This document shows positions 22,618 through 30,810 of a stretch of DNA of 64,000 nucleotides, in pieces (within the stretch, counting starts at the first letter, position 1; each line of letters opens with the position of its first letter). Both the position numbers and the translations under genes were made by a program. The notes under the pieces were generated by a model. The model was given only the letters and a program-made list of their open reading frames with translations. It was not told the origin of the DNA and made no database searches. This DNA comes from Flectonema sp. DT1601 (Eukaryota > Euglenozoa > Diplonemea > Diplonemida > Diplonemidae), in the NCBI GenBank assembly GCA_964019425.1, contig OZ025804.1, forward strand, positions 1,054,001-1,118,000, given 5' to 3'.

Positions 22618-23805
22618 CTAGTAAACCAACTCACCTGTTATTAATATTCTCGGCATCACACCATCAACTGCCATGGTAATCACTAACAACACAAGAGCGT
22701 ATTGGATATCCATGTAGTTGGCTACAATAATACAAACAATAGGCATTGTAAGCCTCAGTATGTGTGAGGGGGATATGGCGAATTTAATTTTTGTCTCATG
22801 AGATGTAGGAATGATGTTAGGATCAGATGTAGAAGTAGTTTCATATTGGAAGCCATCAATCAGTTTTACAGAAAGCAACAGATGAGCTATAACAATTTGA
22901 TTGCAATATTGAGGAAGGTGAATACCATCGCCAGGATAACAATATTTCCACGTTGACAGGTGTCTGGTAGGAACTACCACAACGTTGTCTGATTCTTTCA
23001 GTCTCGGTACTAAAACCGATCTTAAGTAACCATGAATTCTATGAAACATATAACAAGCTAATTTACTTCGTTTTTTACTATACCATCGAAGCCCGTCACA
23101 TCCGGGAGCTATCGTTTCCATCCAAACTACTCTCGGATTTGTTTTATTCGTTACAGTTGATATAAATTGAGGTACCCATTTGTTCAACGTACTAAAAACC
23201 ATTTCAGAACTACTCAACACATCTTTCGCATATTTTCTTTTATAAACAATGTGTGGGTCATGAAGTCCACTTGATACGAATATCGACGACGGGTTGTAAG
23301 AAACTATATTGTCCCACCCTAAGGTAATCGATTCAAACGTGAAATAACCAAACCAATAAACATCAATGGAATACGACAAAGAAGGATGTTTAAAAACATA
23401 ATGCTCAGTACCTGTTCTTTGTGATGTCTTCACCGTACTAAATATCGGACCTATATGTGGACCAGAGCTGTTAGTTAAAAAAGAACGCAGAGCATAACCC
23501 AACGTGCTGTCACCTACAAACGCTAGTGGACCTTTTCCAAATGCTTTCCAAGGACTAGAGTCAATAAGGTTAACTGTACAATTATCTTGCCTCATGAGTT
23601 CTTCTTTCCAAGGATTCACGTCCCAAAAACTCGCACCAAAATTATACCATTTTGGTATATTTGAAATGCAGGTCTGTCCCTTATTTTGATGTTCAGGTTC
23701 AATATTCTTATCTAATTCATTCATCCATTCTTCCGACCACAATTCGACATTTTTTGTGTTTGTGTTTGTGACTATCAATCCAGTTATTATAACCAGTATT
23801 AACAT
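22618..23805 (-). CDS. SGNH/GDSL-like membrane-bound acyl-esterase (PC-esterase/TBL type)
   Basis: 395 residues from the Met at 23805. An N-terminal hydrophobic anchor (MLILVIITGLIVT) and a C-terminal helix (about 345-385) put the enzyme in the secretory pathway. Block I reads FVGDS with Ser100 as nucleophile. The C-terminal block GDGIHLP supplies Asp293 and His296 (DxxH). This Ser...DxxH arrangement is that of PC-esterase/TBL/Cas1p-type proteins that add or remove acetyl groups on glycans. Several NxS/T sites are present. The open frame runs 67 codons further upstream into duplicated zinc-ribbon DNA, but an AAAACAG acceptor directly before the Met suggests the upstream part is leader or intron. 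The substrate is unknown. Confidence 0.65.
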   Translation of the reverse strand: MLILVIITGLIVTNTNTKNVELWSEEWMNELDKNIEPEHQNKGQTCISNIPKWYNFGASFWDVNPWKEELMRQDNCTVNLIDSSPWKAFGKGPLAFVGDSTLGYALRSFLTNSSGPHIGPIFSTVKTSQRTGTEHYVFKHPSLSYSIDVYWFGYFTFESITLGWDNIVSYNPSSIFVSSGLHDPHIVYKRKYAKDVLSSSEMVFSTLNKWVPQFISTVTNKTNPRVVWMETIAPGCDGLRWYSKKRSKLACYMFHRIHGYLRSVLVPRLKESDNVVVVPTRHLSTWKYCYPGDGIHLPQYCNQIVIAHLLLSVKLIDGFQYETTSTSDPNIIPTSHETKIKFAISPSHILRLTMPIVCIIVANYMDIQYALVLLVITMAVDGVMPRILITGELVY

Positions 23806-23865
23806 TTCCCTGTTTTTTTTAAAATAATAATTCCACAGCCACAATAAGTATTCCAGGAAGAGCTT

Positions 23866-24006
23866 GGTTCCACATCCTGATGCCCACTTGCACATTTTGT
23901 TTTCTCGGAGGTGGTACTGGGTCTTGGGATGCTGTTGAGGGAGGTGAACGAGAGATGAAAAAGGTTTGAATGCCTTCACCACACACATTATCAAATGTTT
24001 AAACAA
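23866..24006 (-). pseudogene. 5' fragment of the zinc-ribbon module
   Basis: This stretch matches the upstream flank and first ten codons (MCKWASGCGT) of the zinc-ribbon minigene at 28807-28968. It then switches to unrelated sequence leading into the esterase gene. The two are in one open frame. It is a truncated duplicate that now forms the upstream region of the esterase. Confidence 0.6.
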
Positions 24007-24215
24007 TTTGTTTTTTACACGCCGTTAATATAAAAATGCGTTAGTTTCCTTTCGCAAAAAATAAACGTACCGATCTTCACTTCCCCAAAACTATTATTCC
24101 CTTCCCTTTCCTTCAAACACCTCATTACCTGTGGGGTGGCACTAAAATGAATAGATTGAGGGAATCATATTTTTATACAATCAACTTCATAGTATTACAC
24201 TTTTAACAAAAAACA

Positions 24216-24636
24216 TTAATTAAAACAACAACACAAATATTTAAGAATCGATTCACTACTTCTCTTTTTATAACACTGCTCGAAGACAGCCCTATTATTA
24301 CTAGGCAGCTGAACAGACTCGAGGGCGATGGTTTTGGTCAGGAATCCATCTCCTACTTCAGTCACACTACTAAGGCCTGAAAGGTCAAGAGCAGTGAGTT
24401 GTGAACAGGAACATAAGAAATTATTTCCAATAGTTGTGACACTACTGAAACCTGAAAGGTCAATAGTAGTGAGGCCTGAACAGGTAGACAAGAAACGTTC
24501 TTCAATAGCTGTGAGACTACTAAGACCTGAAAGGTCAACAGCAGTGAGTTGTGAACAGGAATATAAGAAATCCTTTCCAATAGTTGTGACACTACTAAGA
24601 CCAGAAAGGTCAATAGTAGTGAGGCGTGAACTTTTA
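24216..24636 (-). pseudogene. 3' part of the split ubiquitin-like/LRR gene (copy 4)
   Basis: About five LRRs and the family tail KYLCCCFN, with no ubiquitin-like domain or start. Its upstream edge is the left copy of a 20-bp target duplication (24617-24636). The other part of the gene resumes at 25333. The two parts are open in the same frame on either side of the insertion and their break points fall within the same KSSRLT repeat, so this was one gene until recently. Confidence 0.8.
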
Positions 24637-25332
24637 AAAAATTAACCAGTGTTTAGGGGTTTGAATCCCATGGATCCCGTCGCTCAGGCGGTCCGGTGGA
24701 GAACCGGGTAGGGCACTGTGAACGAGTTGCGGTCCAGGTGGCGTCGGAAGGCCACCGCACCAACAGATTTGTTTCTTCGCACAACAGTAGCTTGGAGACC
24801 GTAAGAGACCCAAGGTGGTTCACAACCGCTCGAACAACCGCGTGTGAAGGAACAAGATTGAAAAGAAAAGAATATAAGAAAAGAAATGCCACACACAAAA
24901 AACGACGTAGTAAAACAGAGAGGTAGGGGGAGGGATGGCCTCTTTCTCCACACATTGCATGGGAGCTCCCCGAGTAACTCGCGGGGCTGATACTGTTAAT
25001 ACATTTCAGGCGACCTGAACTTATAATCCCCCCATGCGTGAAAAGACTAAACGGGGGAAGTTTGAAGGAAATGGGGGTAAAGGGAAATCATGCCACTAAG
25101 GAAAAAATAAAAACCCGGTGGCCCCTGTGAGCTCTGGGTGCCTGAGTATCCCGGGCCGGATCACCTGACCTTCTGCTATGTTGTCCTTTTTTTTTAAAGG
25201 TTAGGCTACCGGAAAATAAAACGGGGGTAAAATAATACACAGCAACAACAACAATACGTCAGCACTCTAGTTACACACAAGGTGCATCCAGGTAACACCA
25301 CGAGGAGGCGCGCTGTCCGAGTTTCGTTACCC
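24637..25332 (-). mobile_element. 696-bp non-LTR retrotransposon derivative with 5' ribozyme
   Basis: The segment is flanked by a perfect 20-bp direct repeat (24617-24636 and 25333-25352) and interrupts an LRR repeat. Long target duplications of this size are typical of target-primed reverse transcription (LINE/SINE). The minus-strand 5' end (from 25332) folds as an HDV-like ribozyme, a known feature of R2, L1Tc and other LINE-type elements. The 3' end is A/T-rich (TTAATTTTT). No reverse transcriptase is present, so it is non-autonomous, like SIDER/NARTc-type short derivatives, or internally deleted. A B-box-like GGGGTTTGAATCCC lies near the other end. The exact repeat match implies a young insertion. 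Confidence 0.75.
25260..25332 (-). ncRNA. HDV-like self-cleaving ribozyme
   Basis: Minus-strand pairings read directly from the sequence. P1: GGGTAAC (25326-25332) with GTTACCT (25290-25296), seven pairs including a terminal G-U as in HDV. P2: CAGCGC (25310-25315) with GTGCTG (25260-25265). P3: GCC (25307-25309) with GGT (25297-25299), closing the seven-base loop TCCTCGT; HDV antigenome has TCCTCGC. P1.1 can form between CC in that loop and GG at 25288-25289. P4: ATGCAC with GTGTGT (25276-25287 region, loop CTT). J4/2 reads AACTAGA, with the candidate catalytic C at 25270. J1/2 is 10 nt, longer than in HDV. Predicted cleavage falls exactly at the element/target-duplication junction. Confidence 0.75.
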
Positions 25333-27361
25333 TAGTGAGGCGTGAACTTTTATACAAGAAATAACTTTCAATAGTGGTGAGACTACTAAGACCTGAAAGG
25401 TCGAGAGAAGTGAGTTGTGAATAAAACAAGAAATCCTCTCCAATAGTTGTGACACTACTGAAACCTGAAAGGTCAATAGTAGTGAGGCCTGAACAGGTAG
25501 ACAAGAAACGTTCTTCAATAGCTGTGACACTATTAAGACCCGAAAGGTCAACAGCAGTGAGTTGTGAACAGGAATATAAGAAATCCTTTCCAATAGTTGT
25601 GACACTACTAAGACCTGAAAGGTCAAGAGAAGTGAGTATTGAATAAGACAAGAAATCCTCTCCAATAGTTGTGACACTACTAAGACCTGAAAGGTCAACA
25701 GCAGTGAGTTGTGAACAGGAATATAAGAAATCCTTTCCAATAGTTGTGACACTACTAAGACCTGAAAGGTCAACAGCAGTGAGTTGTGAACAGGAATATA
25801 AGAAATCCTTTCCAATAGTTGTGACACTACTAAGACCTGAAAGGTCAATAGTAGTGAGGCGTGAACTTTTATACAAGAAATAATTTTCAATAGTTGTGAC
25901 ACTACTAAGACCTGAAAGGTCAAGAGAAGTGAGTTGTGAACAGGAATATAAGAAATCCTTTCCAATAGTTGTGACACTACTAAGACCTGAAAGGTCAACA
26001 GCAGTGAGTTGTGAACAGGAATATAAGAAATCCTTTCCAATAGTTGTGACACTACTAAGACCTGAAAGGTCAATAGTAGTGAGGCGTGAACTTTTATACA
26101 AGAAATAACTTTCAATAGTTGTGACACTACTAAGACCTGAAAGGTCAAGAGAAGTGAGTATTGAATAAGACAAGAAATCCTCTCCAATAGTTGTGACACT
26201 ACTAAGACCTGAAAGGTCAACAGCAGTGAGTTGTGAACAGGAATATAAGAAATCCTTTCCAATAGTTGTGACACTACTAAGACCTGAAAGGTCAATAGTA
26301 GTGAGGCGTGAACTTTTATACAAGAAATAATTTTCAATAGTTGTGACACTACTAAGACCTGAAAGGTCAACAGCAGTGAGTTGTGAACAGGAATATAAGA
26401 AATCCTTTCCAATAGTTGTGACACTACTAAGACCTGAAAGGTCAAGAGAAGTGAGTATTGAATAAGACAAGAAATCCTCTCCAATAGTTGTGACACTACT
26501 AAGACCTGAAAGGTCAACAGCAGTGAGTTGTGAACAGGAATATAAGAAATCCTTTCCAATAGTTGTGACACTACTAAGACCTGAAAGGTCAATAGTAGTG
26601 AGGCGTGAACTTTTATACAAGAAATAATTTTCAATAGTTGTGACACTACTAAGACCTGAAAGGTCAACAGCAGTGAGTTGTGAACAGGAATATAAGAAAT
26701 CCTTTCCAATAGTTGTGACACTACTAAGACCTGAAAGGTCAATAGTAGTGAGGCGTGAACTTTTATACAAGAAATAATTTTCAATAGTTGTGACACTACT
26801 AAGACCTGAAAGGTCAAGAGAAGTGAGTTGTGAACAGGAAAGCAAGAAGCTATCTCCAATAGTTGTGCGACTACTAAGACCAGAAAGGTCAAGAGAAGTG
26901 ACAGAACATCTCCGCATGAAGTTTTGTGAGATGATTGTGATGTCGGAATTTGAATTGCGGAAAGAAATCCGTTCGGCGACAGAAGGCAGCATATCATTAC
27001 TAACACTGAGGCAACCATCTTCTGAGAATGTAGGGGTGTCTAGGTTTAAGTATTCCTCATTGTGGTTTCCAAGCCATTGAAGCAGCTTCTCCCGCTTCGA
27101 TTCATCAACAAACCAGCATTTACCAAATAACTGAAACAACTTCTTCCGCATTTCCATCTCGCTGTCTGCACCCAATCCATGATCTGCCAGACGCTCAGTT
27201 TCGTCAAGGGTGTCACCAGCGAACGAGAGTTCAACTTCCTCCGGATCGACATCCCACTCAACAGCCGCCCCCTTCAACACGTCGCTCACAAGGGAATCAA
27301 CACCAACTGTGACTGACACAGCAGCGAGTTCCAATTCAGGGAATGTCACAAAAACCTGCAT
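25333..27361 (-). pseudogene. 5' part of the split ubiquitin-like/LRR gene (copy 4)
   Basis: The ubiquitin-like domain, linker and about 21 LRRs are intact from the shared MQVF start at 27361. The frame then runs into the inserted element and stops there at 25271. The LRRs are far more uniform than in copies 1-3: a two-repeat unit (FLYKSSRLTTIDLSG / FLYSCSQLTAVDLSG) recurs nearly base for base about six times, a recent tandem expansion. A truncated protein lacking the Cys tail could still be made. Listed as pseudogene because the family's C-terminal anchor is cut off. Confidence 0.75.
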
Positions 27362-27985
27362 TGTTTTGAGTGATCTGCTGAAACAAAAGAAAGGAACGTT
27401 AAATGCCATGCAGTAACAACAGTTCACACACTTTATCAAGAGAGTGCCCAGACTCAATGCGTAGCAATCAACTGTGAATGAAATAAGGTTCATAATTAGT
27501 CTTAGCAGTCACTATCACTATATTTGTAAAATACAACTGTTTTGTATCGTATTAATATAATTTAGGTTTCGAGAGTAATCCATGTGCCTCTTTACCTCCA
27601 TACTCTCATCATCAGTTATGGTGTAGCAGTAAGTCACTTAATTATTTAGATCGAATCACCCACTAATTAATAATTGATTAGTTAAGCAACAACGTCTTGA
27701 AAAACCCAACCACATAGCCATGGAGGGTTTGAATAATTTAACATCTGTTAAAGTGAAGTATAGTTATACATAACTTCGACTTGTTACGATACGTCTCCCA
27801 AGTTAATCAACTCATACAACATCAGTATCCACATCAATGTTGGTTCAAAGAAAAGAACTGTTTTCCGATTTTTACATCCCCAAAACTATTATTCCCTTCC
27901 CTTTCCTTCAAACACCTCATTACCTGTGGGGTGGCACTAAAATGAATAGATTGAGGGAATCATATTTTTATACAATCAACTTCAT
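27362..27985. repeat. Duplicated LRR 5' flank joined to LRR 3' flank sequence
   Basis: 27362-27900 repeats the upstream region of LRR copy 1. From about 27882 it passes into the block that elsewhere lies 3' of LRR genes (compare 24083-24215 and 3248-3327). It therefore marks the boundary between two former adjacent family members. Confidence 0.65.
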
Positions 27986-28011
27986 AGTATTACACTTTTA
28001 ACAAAAAAACA

Positions 28012-28076
28012 TTAATTAAAACAACAACACAAATATTTAAGAATCGATTCACCACTTCTCTTTTTATAACACTGAC
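28012..28076 (-). pseudogene. Collapsed LRR gene: only the last codons remain
   Basis: The final 20 or so codons of an LRR gene, with the stop and the tail KYLCCCFN, are directly joined at about 28076 to sequence normally found just upstream of the LRR start (compare 4580-4625). The whole coding body has been deleted, with only a TG/TGA-sized microhomology at the junction. The longer chimeric frame across this joint is an accident. Confidence 0.7.
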
Positions 28077-28806
28077 AAGAAGGAAAGTTAAATGCCGTGC
28101 AGTAACAACAGTTCACACACTTTATCAAGAGAGAGAGAGAGAGAGACAAACACGGTCGGAGAGTTTCCGCATCAGGTGCTTGAGAAAATAAGAGAGAGAG
28201 GGAGGGAAACGAGCGATAGTTGTTCGAGTGAACACTCACAAGTATTGTGAGCAGCAGAAGATCAAAGAAAACAGTCGGTGTGTTTGACAGAGAGGACAAC
28301 GGACTAAATACAAAAACAGTGGTGCTCACCGCACCTCACCGAGGAATCAATCAATGATCCCCTCGTCTCACCAACCGACTGCAAATAGTGGAAGCTGTCA
28401 ACATCACTCAATTTGAACAAATATCTCAATTTCAGAATAAAAAGAAATGCGATTTTTGGAAGCAAATCCGAATAAATAAATTCAAAATAAAGAGAAAAAA
28501 AAAAGAAATCTTTTTTATTACCCGAAAAGCAGGCAATCGATTGCACTGCACAGGCTGTTACGGGAAACTCAACATTCTGAGTCCGTTAGTTGAATAGAAT
28601 TAATTTTGAACAACAATGAAATCAGACGGATGTCTGTACTGTTGTTGAATGCTGGTAGTGGGTGTCAGCAGGCAGATCTGTTCGGTGTTTCCTCGATTGA
28701 TTTTGGTGCTTAAATGAAAAATAAAAAACCTGTTTTCCCAGAATCGATGGTTAAAAGAAGAGGTCAGCTCACTTCATCATTCGAAATCCCCTTCTCATTT
28801 CACATT

Positions 28807-28968
28807 TTAACGGTAGTTCTTGCCGCACTCTCCGCAGTTCGCGGCGTTGCCAGACGGGGTCGGGTTCCCGCTTCCCACGTTTCTCTTACACCCAGAACAC
28901 ATCGCCGTGCCACAGTTCTTGCAGCTGATGGTCGAGCTGGTTCCACATCCTGATGCCCACTTGCACAT
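28807..28968 (-). CDS. 53-residue zinc-ribbon miniprotein, copy B
   Basis: Identical in protein sequence to the copy at 5338-5499, with silent or flanking differences only. It lies in the first of two tandem 937-bp units, upstream of the collapsed LRR remnant on the same strand. All eight Cys are kept. See copy A for the fold. Preservation among recent duplicates is weaker evidence for selection than divergence would be. Confidence 0.5.
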   Translation of the reverse strand: MCKWASGCGTSSTISCKNCGTAMCSGCKRNVGSGNPTPSGNAANCGECGKNYR

Positions 28969-29743
28969 TTTGTTTTCTCGGGGGTGGTACTGGGTCTTGG
29001 GATGCTGTTGAGGGAAGTGAACGAGAGATGAAAAAGGTTTGAACAGCGCTTCACCACACACATTATCAAGAGAGAGAGAGAGACAAACACGGTCGGAGAG
29101 TTTCCGCATCAGGTGCTTGAGAAGATAAGAGAGAGAGGGAGGGAAACGAGCGATAGTTGTTCGAGTGAACACTCACAAGTATTGTGAGCAGCAGAAGATC
29201 AAAGAAAACAGTCGGTGTGTTTGACAGAGAGGACAACGGACTAAATACAAAAACAGTGGTGCTCACCGCACCTCACCGAGGAATCAATCAATGATCCCCT
29301 CGTCTCACCAACCGACTGCAAATAGTGGAAGCTGTCAACATCACTCAATTTGAACAAATATCTCAATTTCAGAATAAAAAGAAATGCGATTTTTGGAAGC
29401 AAATCCGAATAAATAAATTCAAAATAAAGAGAAAAAAAAAAGAAATCTTTTTTATTACCCGAAAAGCAGGCAATCGATTGCACTGCACAGGCTGTTACGG
29501 GAAACTCAACATTCTGAGTCCGTTAGTTGAATAGAATTAATTTTGAACAACAATGAAATCAGACGGATGTCTGTACTGTTGTTGAATGCTGGTAGTGGGT
29601 GTCAGCAGGCAGATCTGTTCAGTGTTTCCTCGATTGATTTTGGTGCTTAAATGAAAAATAAAAAATCTGTTTTTCCAGAATCGATGGTTAAAAGAAGAGG
29701 TCAGCTCACTTCATCATTCGAAATCCCCTTCTCATTTCACATT

Positions 29744-29905
29744 TTAACGGTAGTTCTTGCCGCACTCTCCGCAGTTCGCGGCGTTGCCAGACGGGGTCGG
29801 GTTCCCGCTTCCCACGTTTCTCTTACACCCCGAACACATCGCCGTGCCACAGTTCTTGCAGCTGATGGTCGAGCTGGTTCCACATCCTGATGCCCACTTG
29901 CACAT
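29744..29905 (-). CDS. 53-residue zinc-ribbon miniprotein, copy C
   Basis: Third intact copy, in the second tandem unit. The Cys pattern and length match copies A and B. Its downstream flank extends (to about 30060) into sequence also found after copy A, which ends where LRR copy 3 begins; here no LRR gene follows on the distal side. Confidence 0.5.
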   Translation of the reverse strand: MCKWASGCGTSSTISCKNCGTAMCSGCKRNVGSGNPTPSGNAANCGECGKNYR

Positions 29906-30059
29906 TTTGTTTTCTCGGGGGTGGTACTGAGTCTTGGGATGCTGTTGAGGGAGGTGAACGAGAGATGAAAAACGTTTGAATCGTCTTAACTGATCTCCAC
30001 AGTGTAAATTTGAGAAGAGAAAAGAGAAAAAAAACAGATTACGAAAATGAATGAATGCG

Positions 30060-30810
30060 TTAGTTCAGTAAAGGTAATTGAAAATAAGTAAGGCAAAGAA
30101 ACAATTAAATTAAATAATAATAAAGGTAAACAGGGGGAAGATGAAGTGAAATGATTGGTTGTGTATGGGATGACGCGGGCGATAGCAGGCAAATAAATAA
30201 AAAAATTAAATGAAAAGCTTGAAATAATTTCATACTACTTTGAGTATCCAAGGATTCCAATAGTTATTTCATTTTTTTAGTTTTGTAGTCACACCGATAA
30301 TTTATAATAGCGATGAGTTTTAAAAAAAAAAAAAAAAAAAAAAAAATCGAGGGTGAGCAGGAAGACTGCACATCGACAAGAAGTGTAAATAAGGCGGCAA
30401 AATACAACTACTAAAAATTAAAAATATAAAGCAACCAAGACCACCTAGAAATTGAAACAAAATAAAGTTATTTTACTTTTCGATATTAGGCGGTGACTAA
30501 TAAAAATAAAAGCACACCGTATAAAAAGTTCTAATTAAGAATAGATTGCCCAAAGTAAACGTATTTCTTACCTCCGATAAATTTCATACTTCTTTTGAAT
30601 AAAGAAGACCTTCACGTGTCAACAGGAAGGTAAGTGTAAGAAGTTACGAGGAGGGGGGAGGGTTGGTTTTGTTTTTTTTAAAAAAAAAAAAAGAAATAAA
30701 GAACCATACAAATAAAGAACATTACCTGAAATTATGAAAAACAGAATTCACAGAAATGTAACTTGTCGTTGTTGTTTTTTTTTATATACCAACAAACGTC
30801 TTCTTGAATA
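30060..30810. other. Intergenic, no gene seen
   Basis: About 750 bases between the zinc-ribbon tandem and the 3' end of the giant gene. A-run at 30320-30346; no open frame or RNA of note. Confidence 0.5.

Larger units (their letters stand above)
28125..29977. repeat. Two tandem copies of a 937-bp zinc-ribbon unit
   Basis: 28125-29040 and about 29062-29977 repeat at an offset of exactly 937 bases with very few differences, including a (GA)n tract whose length differs (28131 and 29068). Each unit holds one zinc-ribbon minigene on the minus strand. A third unit is at 4632-5575. Confidence 0.8.

Noticed and set aside
24653-24955. Frames of 76-100 codons inside the 696-bp element
   Set aside because: No reverse transcriptase, nuclease or zinc-finger motif; probably non-coding.
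25230-25332. Alternative ribozyme P2 using ACAGC with GCTGT farther downstream
   Set aside because: It would need a J4/2 of about 19 nt. The CAGCGC/GTGCTG pairing gives the usual compact geometry.
25400-26850. CRISPR-like regular repeats
   Set aside because: The 69-75 bp periodicity is coding LRR; there are no unique spacers and the genome is eukaryotic.
25327-27018. 563-codon alternative frame on the minus strand and several plus-strand frames across the LRR genes
   Set aside because: The DNA repeats are multiples of three, so all frames stay open together. Only the frame with the ubiquitin-like start makes sense.
28012-28329. 105-codon chimeric frame ending in the LRR tail
   Set aside because: It crosses a deletion junction and combines upstream flank with the last LRR codons by accident.
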